The translations under genes and the position numbers were made by a program. DNA of 64,000 nt, from the NCBI RefSeq assembly GCF_003008575.1, contig NZ_CP027667.1, positions 2,222,501 to 2,286,500 of the forward strand, given 5' to 3'. Position 1 is the stretch's first letter. Each line of letters opens with the position of its first letter. Positions 22,286-32,300 of the stretch are shown in pieces. Source of the DNA: Melaminivora suipulveris. Its GTDB lineage: Bacteria > Pseudomonadota > Gammaproteobacteria > Burkholderiales > Burkholderiaceae_C. Below the pieces are notes generated by a model. That model saw only the letters and a program-made list of their open reading frames with translations. It did no database searches and was not told where the DNA came from.

Positions 22286-22332
22286 GAAAAATTCCTTTGC
22301 AGGTCAACGACTTGCGAAGGGAGTCCAAGGAA

Positions 22333-22361
22333 AGCGGCCCGTCAGAACGGCCGCTTTTTTG
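22333..22361 (+). terminator. Terminator now serving tRNA-Phe
   Basis: AGCGGCC...GGCCGCT forms a stem followed by TTTTT, about 48 bp after the CCA end. It lies inside the island and so replaces the original chromosomal terminator, which was displaced to 48229. Confidence 0.75.
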
Positions 22362-22556
22362 TTTTTTCTGTCACAGTTTTGGCAATCACTTTGGCAAAGC
22401 AGTGCGCAGCAAAGGTCTGCAGCGGTTGAGAACTGCGCTGCATTGCGCAGTACGAGGGTCGGCCATGGAGGGCGTTCCAAGCCTTGCAGGCCGCAGCGGC
22501 GCCTCTCGGCCGCCTCGTCCTCGCGCGCTGGGCAGCGTAAAGAGAAGCAAAAAGCT
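22362..22556. other. Island left end, no gene seen
   Basis: About 195 bp without a supportable gene. It contains two spaced TGGCAA motifs (22377-22386 and 22389-22398) that resemble a pair near the right end (48029-48048). An open frame running from inside the tRNA through this stretch is not a gene. Confidence 0.5.
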
Positions 22557-22560
22557 TTAG

Positions 22561-23757
22561 GGAAGGTCTGCGAAACCTCTCGTCATCCCGAGTGGCACGA
22601 AGCCTGACGACAGGCGACGATGGCGTTCATGAACCAGATCACGCTTGGCCTTGAGCCGCTGCCCAAAAAGACCCGCAAGGAGGTCTTCCTCGAAGAGATG
22701 AACCAGGTCGTGCCCTGGGCGGCGCTGGTGACGCTCATTCAACCGCACGCGAGCGGCGCGCATCAGGCGCTGGGCGGACGCCCGCGGTTTGCCGTGGAGA
22801 CGATGCTGCGCATCCACTGCCTGCAGCTGTGGTGGAACCTGAGCGATCCGGCCATGGAGGAGGAACTGCACGAGCGTCCGCTATACCGCCGCTTCGTCGG
22901 CCTGGACGGTGCCGCGCGACTGCCTGACGAGACGACCATTTTGCGGTTTCGGCACCTGCTGGAAAAGCACGAGCTGGCGCCCCAGGTGTTGGCTGCGATC
23001 AACGCGACCTTGGCCCAGCAGGGCCTGATGCTCAAGACCGGCACGGTGGTCGATGCCACCATCATTGCCGCGCCGAGTTCGACCAAGAACCGCAAGGGTG
23101 AGCGCGACCCAGAGATGCACCAGAGCAAGAAGGGCAACCAATGGCACTTCGGGATGAAGGCGCACATCGGTGTGGATGCCGCCTCGGGTTTGGTGCACAC
23201 GGTGGTTGGCACCGCAGCCAACGTGGCCGACGTGACCCAAGCGGCGAACTTGTTGCATGGCCAGGAGGCCGATGCCTGGGGCGATGCGGGCTACCAGGGC
23301 GTGGACAAGCGCGAGGAGTTCAAGGGCAGCAAAGTGCGTTGGGAAGTGGCAATGCGCCCGGGCAAGCGCCGCGCCCTTGATCCCGAGCGCGAGTTGCATC
23401 AGCTACTGGAGAAGGCCGAGAAGCTCAAGGCCAGCATCCGTGCCAAGGTCGAGCACCCATTTCGACTCGTCAAACAGCAATTTGGCTACGCCAAGGTCCG
23501 CTACCTGGGGCTGGCCAAAAACACGGCGCGCCTCACGATGCTGTTTGCGCTGGGCAATTTGTGGATGGCGCGTCGGCAGTTGATGCCAGCGCAGGGATGA
23601 GTGCGTCCGCACCGTGCCCGACAGGTGCGGCGGTGGTCGCTGGTGCTGAGATTTGCCACCAAATCTGCTCGAAATTCGCCGCTAGTTCCGCATCACGATA
23701 CGGCCGCCATGCCGATCCGCCCGTCAGCCCTGATGAACGAGGTTTTGCAGACCTTCC
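22561..23757 (+). mobile_element. IS5-family element, copy 1
   Basis: A 1197-bp element. Its ends read GGAAGGTCTGCGAAACCTC and, inverted, GGAAGGTCTGCAAAACCTC, giving 18 of 19 matching terminal bases. It is flanked by the 4-bp target duplication TTAG (22557-22560 and 23758-23761), as is usual for the IS5 group. It encodes one transposase. Copy 2 lies at 49019-50215 in the same orientation and differs at a few bases near the left end. Confidence 0.93.
22620..23600 (+). CDS. IS5-family transposase (copy 1)
   Basis: A 326-aa DDE transposase. It has an N-terminal IS5-type domain (LGGRPRFAVETMLRIHCLQ, about residues 50-70), then the DDE core: first Asp in GTVVDATIIAAPSS, second in AWGDAGYQGVD, and Glu in the AKVEHPFRLVKQQFGY segment. 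It is identical in translation to the copy at 49078 and appears functional. Confidence 0.93.
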   Translation: MAFMNQITLGLEPLPKKTRKEVFLEEMNQVVPWAALVTLIQPHASGAHQALGGRPRFAVETMLRIHCLQLWWNLSDPAMEEELHERPLYRRFVGLDGAARLPDETTILRFRHLLEKHELAPQVLAAINATLAQQGLMLKTGTVVDATIIAAPSSTKNRKGERDPEMHQSKKGNQWHFGMKAHIGVDAASGLVHTVVGTAANVADVTQAANLLHGQEADAWGDAGYQGVDKREEFKGSKVRWEVAMRPGKRRALDPERELHQLLEKAEKLKASIRAKVEHPFRLVKQQFGYAKVRYLGLAKNTARLTMLFALGNLWMARRQLMPAQG

Positions 23758-23829
23758 TTAGCAGTTTTTTGCGTTTTGCCGGTCGCTATACGCAACTCCA
23801 CCACTCGGAGTTGTTCAATTGAAGACTGA

Positions 23830-24102
23830 AAATAAACCCGGCGCCAACCAATGCGCCATTCAATGTGTTGCCACCCCAACCACCGCCAACCCGGCCGTGA
23901 CCGACAACCCCCAAGCCCCAGATGGTGACTCATCTCGGCGCCAAGGCACCGCTCAAGCACCGTCTTCTTGAACTGCTGGAAGAGGTCTTGCACCTGCCCG
24001 GGCGTCATCGGCCCGGGAATGAGTTGCTCAAGCAGCTCGGCTGAGAATTGCGGCTGCGCCGCCTTGTCCGCCGCAGCGGTGATCTTCGTCTTGCGTTGAT
24101 CT
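23830..24102 (-). pseudogene. IS256-family transposase fragment
   Basis: On the minus strand an open stretch encodes a mutator-type N-terminus (TAAADKAAQPQFSAELLEQL, then LFQQFKKTVLERCLGAEMSH). The reading becomes degenerate after HHLG, and the catalytic domain is missing. It is cut by the IS3-family element at 24103 and by rearranged DNA near the IS5 copy. It is a dead remnant. Confidence 0.7.
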
Positions 24103-24126
24103 TGCCCCCGTATTTCAGGACACGTG

Positions 24127-25066
24127 CTATTCGCAATGTAGCGTCTGCTCGATCTGAGCAAGACGCTGTTGGGCAGCGCGATGCTGCCTGAACTCTCTGG
24201 GTGATTTCATCTTCAACGCCGAGTGCGGGTGCACCTCATTGAAGTGTTCGAAGGCTGCGGCCATCTGCTCCATCACCGTTCTCGCATCGGCAAGGTCCAT
24301 GCGGCTGACGTAGTCGCGCTTGAATGTGTTCACGAAGCTTTCGGCCATGCCATTGCTCTGCGGGCTGCACACCGGCGTGTTCACGGGCTTGAGGCCCAGC
24401 TGCCGGGCGATCTGCCGGGTCTCGGCAGCGATGTAGGCGCCGCCGTTGTCCGAGAGGAACTCCAAGATGTGGGTACGAGGGACACCCTCGACACCACCGA
24501 AGCGCTTCTCCACGGCCTCGATGAGCATCTCGCGCACCGGCTCGCCCGGCAGCCCTTTGCCTTCCCAAGCCCGGTAGGCCAGGATCTCGCGATCACAGCA
24601 ATCTTTCGTGAAGGTCGCCGTCACGGTCTGTCCCGAGTCGCACTTGATCTCGAAGCCGTCCGAGCACCAACGCATGTTGCTGTGCGCGACCGCCACCTTG
24701 CCCTCATGAGGGCGACTGGATTGCCGACGTCTGGGCGCCTTGGGCAGCAGCAACGCATGGCCCGCCATCACGCGATAGACGCGCTTGGCATTGACTCTGG
24801 GCGCGCCGGTGATGGCTCGATGCCGATTGACCAACGCGCAGGCACGCCGATAGCCGTAAGTAGGTAGCTCCGTGATCTGGGCCTTGATCTCGTCGCGCAA
24901 GATCGCGTCGCTTGCAGGCTCCGTGCGTCGTGTCCGGGCATCGACCCAGGACTCGGGGCGAGCCTTCAAGCAATGAATGTTCGAGCGCGCCAACCCAAGA
25001 GCTTGACAGACGGTCTTCACTGGCCGTCCCCGTCCAGCAAGGGCGAGCGCGAAATCCACTTTTTTT
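24127..25066 (-). CDS. IS3-family OrfB (DDE integrase domain)
   Basis: This is the -1 frame extension of OrfA, entered at the A7G run (25066-25059, minus strand) to give the OrfAB transposase. It has an HTH_21-type segment ([26 protein letters not shown]) and the rve core: first Asp in [11 protein letters not shown], second in [12 protein letters not shown], and Glu in [16 protein letters not shown]. It is complete and probably active. Confidence 0.87.
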
Positions 25067-25409
25067 CGGCGGCGTACTCCACGGCCTCTTTGAGGATCTC
25101 GTTCTCCAGCGTCTTCTTGCCGAGCACGCGCTGGAGCTTGGCGATCTCGGCACGAGCGGCGGCGAGCGCGGAGGCGGGCACCACGGCCTCGCCTGCGGAG
25201 ACTGCTGTCAGTGCCCCTTGGCGTTCCAGCTTGCGCCACTGGAACAGCAAGCTGGCAGCAACGCCTTCTTGGCGCGCAACGAGCGACACGCTCATGCCTG
25301 GCTCGTAGGTTCGACGAACCAGCGCGGCTTTCTCTGCGAGGGACCAGCGCCTGCGGCGCTGGTTCCTCATGATCACTTCGACGGTATCCGTATTCCTAGT
25401 CGTACTCAC
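25017..25409 (-). CDS. IS3-family OrfA
   Basis: About 130 aa with the HTH_Tnp_1-type helix-turn-helix ([19 protein letters not shown]...) followed by a leucine-zipper-like region ([20 protein letters not shown]). The GTG at 25409 is preferred because GGAGT lies 7 bp upstream; a later ATG at 25370 is possible. Confidence 0.85.
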   Translation of the reverse strand: MSTTRNTDTVEVIMRNQRRRRWSLAEKAALVRRTYEPGMSVSLVARQEGVAASLLFQWRKLERQGALTAVSAGEAVVPASALAAARAEIAKLQRVLGKKTLENEILKEAVEYAAEKKWISRSPLLDGDGQ

Positions 25410-25475
25410 AGTCCGACTCCTATCTTTAAAGATAAGCGATAGACCGTGTCCTGTCATTCAAGGGGCCAGCTCACA

Positions 25476-25504
25476 TTGACGAACAGTAATCCCAACAATA
25501 TTTG
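25476..25504 (+). promoter_or_regulatory. Candidate promoter of the defence cluster
   Basis: TTGACG (25476-25481) and TATTTG (25499-25504) are spaced by 17 bp, about 50 bp before the first helicase start. It lies just outside the IS3-family right end and would drive the downstream + strand genes. Confidence 0.5.
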
Positions 25505-25901
25505 TGGTGCGTGCCGGTTAAGCTTCGGGCCAAGATTTTTGAAACATTTTGCAAATGCTCCCGTTTCCACCTGGTTCCCGCGCTGTCATCCGCGACGAAG
25601 AGTGGCTCATCCGCCGCATCGACCCTTCCACCGACGGTGGATGGCTCCTCACCTGTGATGGCATCTCCGACCTCGTGCGTGGGCAGTCGGCCTTGTTCCT
25701 GACTGCGCTGGGAGACACCATCGAGGTGCTCGACCCCGTCAAGACCGAACTAGTGCCCGACACCAGCCCCACCTACAACGCCACCGTGCTGTACCTGGAG
25801 AGCCTGCGCCGGCGCAGCGTGGCCAACGACGACAAGATTCACCTGGGCCACCGCGGCGTAATGAACCTGGTGCCTTAGAGCGGCTAACAATACCGGAACT
25901 T

Positions 25902-26330
25902 GTGCGCGGGATCGAAGTCCCTATCCTGATGAAACGCGCCTTGATCAGTCAAAAGCTCTGGGAAGAACTTGAGCTGCTGGTGCCTGCTGCCCAGCCCTCG
26001 CCCAAGGGAGGGCGCCCTCGGCTGGATGACCGCGCCGCCTTCAACGGCATCTTGTTCGTCCTGATGACCGGCATCCCGTGGGAGGAGCTGCCCCAGGAGC
26101 TGGGCTTTGGCAGCGGCATGACGTGCTGGCGGCGCCTGAGGCAATGGCAGCGCGAGGGAGTTTGGGACCGGCTGCACCAGGCACTGCTTTGCCGGCTGCG
26201 CCAGTATGACCAGATCGACTGGAGCCGAGCAAGTGTCGATGGCGCCAGCGTTGCCAGCCCCCGGGGGGTCAGGAGACAGGGCCCAACCCCACGGATCGGG
26301 GCAAGCTTGGCAGCAAGCGCCACATCCTGA
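25902..26330 (+). CDS. IS427-like transposase ORF A (copy 1)
   Basis: A 142-aa frame containing the DUF4096-type N-terminal domain (DRAAFNGILFVLMTGIPWEEL) and the first catalytic Asp (SVDGASVASPRG). The full transposase needs a -1 shift in the G6 run at 26263-26268, which leads into the second frame. A later start at MKRALISQ is possible. Confidence 0.85.
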   Translation: MRGIEVPILMKRALISQKLWEELELLVPAAQPSPKGGRPRLDDRAAFNGILFVLMTGIPWEELPQELGFGSGMTCWRRLRQWQREGVWDRLHQALLCRLRQYDQIDWSRASVDGASVASPRGVRRQGPTPRIGASLAASATS

Positions 26331-26731
26331 CCGATGCGCGGGGCGTACCGCTGGCGATCTTGGTCAGCGGTGCCAACCGGCACGACTCGATGCTCTTTGA
26401 ACAGCTGCTGGACGCTGTGCCAGCGGTGCCTGGCTTGCAAGGCAGGCCGAGAAAGCGCCCGGACAAGCTCCATGCGGACAAGGGCTACGACTATGCCAAG
26501 TGCCGCGCAGCACTGCGCCAGCGCGGCATCCAGGCGCGCATCGCGCGGCGCGGCATGCACAGCAGCCAGCGGCTAGGGCGCCACCGCTGGGTGGTGGAGC
26601 GCACGCACGCCTGGCTGGCCGGCTTTGGCAAGCTGCGCATTCGCTTTGAGCGGCAACTGGGCACCCATCTGGCCTTGCTCAAGCTCGCCTGCGCTGTCAT
26701 CTGTCTGCGGTGCATGGAACGGTTTTGTTAG
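26267..26731 (+). CDS. IS427-like transposase ORF B (copy 1)
   Basis: This is the -1 frame continuation. It begins QETGPNPTDRGKLGSKRHIL and carries the second Asp (HADKGYDYAKCR) and the Glu in HRWVVERTHAWLAGFGKLR. The first ATG in this frame-independent portion is at 26360, but expression as a frameshift fusion with ORF A is the known mode for this group. Confidence 0.83.
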   Translation, partial: GQETGPNPTDRGKLGSKRHILTDARGVPLAILVSGANRHDSMLFEQLLDAVPAVPGLQGRPRKRPDKLHADKGYDYAKCRAALRQRGIQARIARRGMHSSQRLGRHRWVVERTHAWLAGFGKLRIRFERQLGTHLALLKLACAVICLRCMERFC

Positions 26732-29354
26732 CCGCTCTTACCAGCTCGACCCGGCCCTGCAGGCGCTGAAACAACCCCGCTCCCGCATCCTGATTGCCGA
26801 CTCGGTGGGCCTGGGCAAGACGCTGGAAGCCGGCATCCTGGCCACTGAGCTGATTCAGCGCGGGCGCGGCAAGCGGATTCTGGTGGTCACTCAAAAGGCC
26901 ATGCTCACGCAGTTCCAGAAGGAGTGGTGGAGCCGCTTCTCCATCCCCCTGCTGCGACTGGATTCGGTCGGCTTGGCGCGGGTGCGCAACCGTATTCCGG
27001 CCAACCACAACCCGTTCAATTATTTCGACCGCAGCATCATCTCCATCGACACGCTCAAGAGCAACCTGGAGTACCGCAACTACCTCGAAAACGCCTGGTG
27101 GGACATCATCGTCATCGACGAATGCCACAACGTCGCCGCCCGCGCGGGTGAATCTGGCCTCTCTCGCCGCGCACGGCTGGCGCGGTTGTTGTCCAACCGG
27201 TCGGACACGCTCATGCTGCTCTCGGCCACTCCGCACGATGGCTCGGCGCGCAGCTTTGCCTCGTTGATGAGCCTGCTGGACCCCACGGCCATTGCTGACC
27301 CCGACCACTACACGCCCGACGACTTCCGCAGCAAGGGCTTGGTCATCCGCCGCTTCAAGAAAGACATCAAAGACCAAGTGCAGGCCGACTTCCAGGAGCG
27401 CCAGACCATCTGCCTGCGCCAGCCGGCGAGCGCCCAGGAAGAAGCCGCCTACCGCGCATTGCTCGACGTGGCCTTCACCCAGGGTGGGCAGCACAAGGCC
27501 GGGCGACAGCAAGAGCTGCAGCGCATCAGCCTGCAAAAGGGCCTGTTCTCCAGTCCGGCCGCGGCGCTCGAATCCACGCTCAAGCGCATGAAGCTGCTGG
27601 CCGGCAAGTCCAGCCCCACGCAGGAGGAACACACCGAGGTGCGTGGCCTGGAGGAACTGGCCCACAGCCTGCGGGCGTTGACCACAGACGCCGCTGCCAC
27701 AGGCTTCAGCAAATACCAGCGCCTGCTGGCCCACCTGCGCTCGCCCGATTTCGCCTGGAAGACCAACGACACCGCAGACCGCCTGGTCATCTTCTCCGAG
27801 CGCATAGAAACCCTGCGCTGGCTGCAAGAGCAGCTAGCCGCCGACCTGAAGATGAAGCCCAACCAGTTGGCCGTGCTGCACGGCCAGATGGCCGACACCG
27901 AACAGCAAGAACTGGTGGACCGCTTCGGTCGCCTGGGCGACCCTATTCGCGTGCTGCTGTGCTCCGACGTGGCCAGCGAAGGCTTGAACTTGCACTACTT
28001 CTGCCACCGCCTGGTGCACTTCGACTTACCCTGGTCGCTCATGGTTTTCCAGCAGCGCAATGGCCGGGTGGACCGCTATGGCCAAAAGCACCAGCCGCAA
28101 ATCGTTTACCTGTTCACCGAAGCCACCACCGACAAAATCAAGGGCGACCTGCGCATCCTCGAAATTCTGGCCGCCAAAGACGAGCAAGCCGCCCTCAACC
28201 TGGGCGACCCCTCCGCCTTCCTCAACGTGTTCGACCCCGACAAAGAGGTGGAGAAAGTTGCCGACTTTATGGCGCAGGGCATGAGCCCCGAACAGGTCGA
28301 AACCAAGCTGGACGCCGCCGCCACCGACGAAGACGGCAACGAAGGCGACTACCTGCTGAGCCTGTTCGGTGGAGACGAGGCCCCAGCGCCCGTCTGTAGC
28401 ACCAGCCAGATTGACGAGCCCACCTCCCTGTTCGACAGCGACTACCACTACACCAAGACCGCGCTCACCCAGCTCAACCAGGTGGACACCTTGTGCCAGT
28501 GGACGGCGCACGACGCCGAGCAAATCATTGCCCTCACCGCGCCGCGTGACCTGCAAGAGCGCCTCAAGCAACTGCCGCGTGAAGTGCAGGCCGACAACGA
28601 CCTGTACTCCCTGTGCGCCAGCCCCGAGCGTATGGCTGCCGCCATCGAAACCGCCCGCCAGGCGCGCGCAGAAGAAGACACCTGGCCCCAGCTGCACTAC
28701 CTGTGGCCCCAGCACCCCATCATGGATTGGATTGGCGACCGCGTGCTCACCCACTTTGGCCGCCACCGCGCGCCCCTGCTGCAAAGCGGCAAGCTGCAGC
28801 CGCAAGAGCAGGCCTTCATCCTCATGAGCATGGTGCCCAACCGCAAAGGCCAGCCCCTGCTGGTGGAATGGCAGGTGGCGCACCGCATTGGCAACGGCCC
28901 CTTCGCGCTGGAGTCGTTCGACGCCTTTGCCACCCGCGCAGGGCTGCGTGCCAACGGCCTGCCGAACCGAGGCCACACCGAAGGGCTGGACGCCACCTGC
29001 GCCGCCATGCAGCAAGCCTTGCCCATGGCTGTTGAAAAAATGCACGCCCACATGCTCGCCAAGCAGGCCACTTTTGCCAGCCAGCTGAGCGAACGCCTGC
29101 AAGGCACCATGGCCGAACTGGAGCGCCTGCAAGGCCGCCAGGTGCAGCAGCTCACGCTCGAACTGGAAAAGCAGCTAGAGACCGTCAAGCGCGGACGCTT
29201 CGAACAGCGGAGTCAGCAAATCAACCGCGTGTTTGACGACTACCGCCAATGGGTGCAAGACACCCTCACCACCGAACCCCAGCCCTGGATACAAGTGCTC
29301 GCCGCCGTGTGCCACCCCCAAGCTGCCCTTGCCGCCACCGCCGGAGCCTGACCC

Positions 29355-32300
29355 ATGCCCGTACTCGAAGCCGTTCAAACCTTCGCTGGCATCACCAACG
29401 AAAACGAGTTCTACAGCCACCACTACCTGGCTGAAGTGTTCAAAGGCGACATCAAAGACCGCCTGGAAGCCTGGGACGCGCAAGAAGCCCAACACCCCAG
29501 CGATGCCCCAGACCACGAACAGCACCGCGCCCCGCAAAAGCGCCTGCAAGCCTGGGCCCAACGCTGGTTTGCCCTGCGCGGCCAGGTGCAGCGCGGCAAA
29601 GACGAGCACGAGCGCTGGCAAGCCTTCATGCAGATACAGGCCGGGCTGCTGCAAGCCCTGGGCTACGCGCCACCCCCGCGCACCCTCACCCTGCACGAAC
29701 TGGCCCCCGGCCTGCCGCTGCCCGTCTGGCACCTGCAAGGCCAGCGTTTGGCCATCATCCCCGCCTACCAGCCCAGCCGCGAAGACGATGACCTGCTCGA
29801 CCATCAGCTCACCGCCTTCCACTACGGCACCGAGCCCTTGCCGCCGCAGGTCAAGGGCGAGACCTGGGCCGACTTGTTGTCAGACGCCGTGTTCGGCGCC
29901 GACCAGCCCCCGCGCTACGTGCTGCTGCTGGGCCTGGACGAATGGCTGCTGCTCGACCGCTACAAATGGCCCAATAACCGCGCCCTTCGCTTTGCCTGGG
30001 CCGACATCCTCGACCGCAAGGATGCCGACACCCTCAAAGCCTGCGCCGCGCTTTTGCACCAAGACAGCCTGGCCCCCGGCGAGGGCAACAGCCTGCTGGA
30101 GAGCCTGGACGAAAACGCCCACAAACACGCCTTTGGCGTCAGCGAGGATTTGAAATACGCCCTGCGCGAAGCCATTGAACTGCTGGGCAACGAAGCCGCC
30201 CGTCAGCTCGATGAACAAGCCAGCGGCAGCAAAAAAAGCGTGTACTCGGGCCAGTACAAGCTGGATGCGGGCGAACTCAGCCTCGAATGCCTGCGCATGG
30301 TGTACCGCCTGCTGTTCATGTTCTACATCGAGGCGCGGCCCGAGCTGGGCTATGTGCCCATCAACAAAAGCGAGGTCTACCTCAAAGGCTACAGCCTGGA
30401 GAGCCTGCGTGACCTCGAACTCCAGCCCCTGCCCACCCAGCAGGCGCGCGAGGGCAAATACTTCGACCTCACCCTGCGCCGCCTGTTCAAGCTCGTGGCC
30501 CACGGCTGCGGCATGGGTGGCGAGCAAGCCAGCCTGCGCAACGCCGACCAGGTGGCCCTGCAAGGCGCCAAAGACACCTTTGCCCTGGCCCCGCTCGACA
30601 GCCGCCTGTTTGACGATGCCTCCATGCCCCTGCTGGGCAAGGTGCAGTTCCCCAACGCCGTGTGGCAGCGCGTTATCAAGCTGCTCTCGCTTAGCAAAGG
30701 GCAGGGCCGGGGCAAACGCTCCGGCCGCGTCAGCTACCAGCTGCTGTCCATCAACCAGTTGGGCGCTGTGTACGAGGCACTGCTCAGCTACCGGGGCTTT
30801 TTTGCCGACGAAGACCTCTACGAAGTCAAACCCGCACCCAAAAAGGGCCGCGCCGCATCGGAAGACGACGAAGGCGATGGCGACTCAGACGGCGGTGATG
30901 ACGACAGCGCCAGCACAGGCCGCTCAGCCCGCGCCAGCGACTCTGACGCCGACATGCTGGAGAACGCCTGGTTCGTCCCCCGCAGCCGCATCGACGATTA
31001 CAAAGACGACGAAAAGGTCTACGACGTTGAAGACGGCCGCCGCAAGCTGCGCATGCACCCCAAGGGCAGCTTCATCTACCGCCTGGCGGGCCGCGACCGG
31101 CAAAAAAGCGCCAGCTACTACACCCCTCAGGTGCTTACCCAGTGTCTGGTGAAGTACGCCCTCAAAGAACTGCTGGACGAGAAAAACGGCCGCGTCAAAA
31201 AGGCCGACGACATCCTCACCCTCACCGTGTGCGAGCCCGCCATGGGCAGCGCCGCGTTTTTGAACGAAGCCGTCAACCAGCTGGCCGAGGCCTACCTGGA
31301 GCGCAAACAGGCTGAGCTCAAAACCCGCATCCCGCACGACCAGTACCCGCAAGAGCTGCAAAAGGTGCGCATGTACCTGGCCGACCGCAACGTCTTCGGC
31401 GTGGACTTGAACCCCGTGGCCGTCGAGCTGGCCGAGGTGTCCATCTGGCTCAACGCCATCTATGGCGAGCAAGACGACAACGGCCAGCCCTTGCCCGCCC
31501 GCGTGCCTTGGTTTGGCTACCAGCTGTTTGCCGGCAACAGCCTCATTGGCGCGCGCCACCAGGTCTACAACGCCGCCGCCCTGAAGAAAGGCGCCAAACC
31601 CGCCTGGTTTGATGCCCCGCCCCGGCGCGCCACCGCCGATGCACCGCGCCGCCCCGACGAAATCTGGCACTTTCTGCTGCCCGACCCCGGCATGGGCGAC
31701 TACACCGACAAGGTGGCCAAGAGCCTCTACCCCGAAGACTTTGCCCGCCTCAAAGCCTGGCGCAAAGCCCTCACCGCGCCGCTGGGCGACTACGAAGTGG
31801 CCCGCCTGCAGCAACTCAGCCAGCAGGTGGAGGCGCTGTGGGAACAGCACACCGCCGCCCTGGCCCGCGACCGCGCCCGCACCGAAGACGCCATCAGCGT
31901 CTGGCCGCACGAATTACATGCAAAAAGTGCCTCTAGCCCTTACGAATCAAGCGCAAGCAGCTATCAAAATGGTAGTGATGACCGCTTTATCCGCGTTAGC
32001 CGCGCCCAAAAAGAAGCCATCCGCCAACAAGGCCTGCTGAACGAAGACGGCGACCTGGCCACCCCGTTCCGCCGCCTCAAGCTCGTCATGGACTACTGGT
32101 GCGCCCTGTGGTTCTGGCCCATTACCCGAAGCGCCGACCTGCCCAGCCGCGAACAGTGGTGGATGGAGGTGGGCGCTATCCTTGAAGGCAACGTGGTCGA
32201 GATGGAAACCCAGCGCGGGCTGGACTTGATGCCCACCGCGCCCGATGCCCCCCAGGTCCTCGTGCCCGAGGTGCAGCCCGCATTTGAGGGTTTTGAGACC

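Larger units (their letters stand above)
24103..25468 (-). mobile_element. IS3-family element (IS2-like group)
   Basis: About 1366 bp on the minus strand, with imperfect terminal inverted repeats beginning TG (TGGCCCC...CAGGACACGG at 25468 and TGCCCCC...CAGGACACGT at 24103). It has two overlapping frames joined by an A7G slippery run. I could not see a target duplication, so the exact ends may be off or flanking DNA was rearranged. It separates the IS256-family remnant from the defence cluster. Confidence 0.85.
25878..26737 (+). mobile_element. IS5-family (IS427-like) element, copy 1
   Basis: An 860-bp element with inverted ends GAGCGGCTAACAA/TTGTTAGCCGCTC and a 3-bp target duplication TTA (25875-25877 and 26738-26740), as in the IS427 group. 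It carries two overlapping transposase frames. It sits in the SNF2 helicase gene and differs from copy 2 (43938-44797) by one base that I could find (26461 against 44521). Confidence 0.93.
25555..29351 (+). pseudogene. DrmD-like SNF2 helicase, interrupted by an IS
   Basis: Without the inserted IS (25878-26737) and one TTA repeat, the frame reads continuously for 977 aa (MNLV-P-YQLDP across the junction). The order is: N-terminal region, DEXH ATPase with Walker A ADSVGLGKTLEAG (about residues 127-139) and a DECH box (VIDECHN), then the C-terminal helicase domain with SDVASEGLNLHYF and QQRNGRVDRYGQ, then a long helical tail. This is the SNF2/HepA-like type seen as DrmD in class 1 DISARM. A TTG two codons upstream is an alternative start. 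The methyltransferase gene starts 3 bp after its stop. As sequenced, the N-terminal 107 aa are separated from the ATPase domains, so the protein is presumably inactive. Confidence 0.82.

Noticed and set aside
22174..22560. A 128-codon frame starting before tRNA-Phe
   Set aside because: It runs through the tRNA; the VAQSVEQRIENPCVGGSIPSQA type of peptide is a known tRNA translation artefact. It is not an integrase.
26625..29351. The SNF2 ATPase part as an independent gene starting in the IS
   Set aside because: The first 40 or so codons are IS sequence in a non-transposase frame; removing the IS restores a longer helicase.
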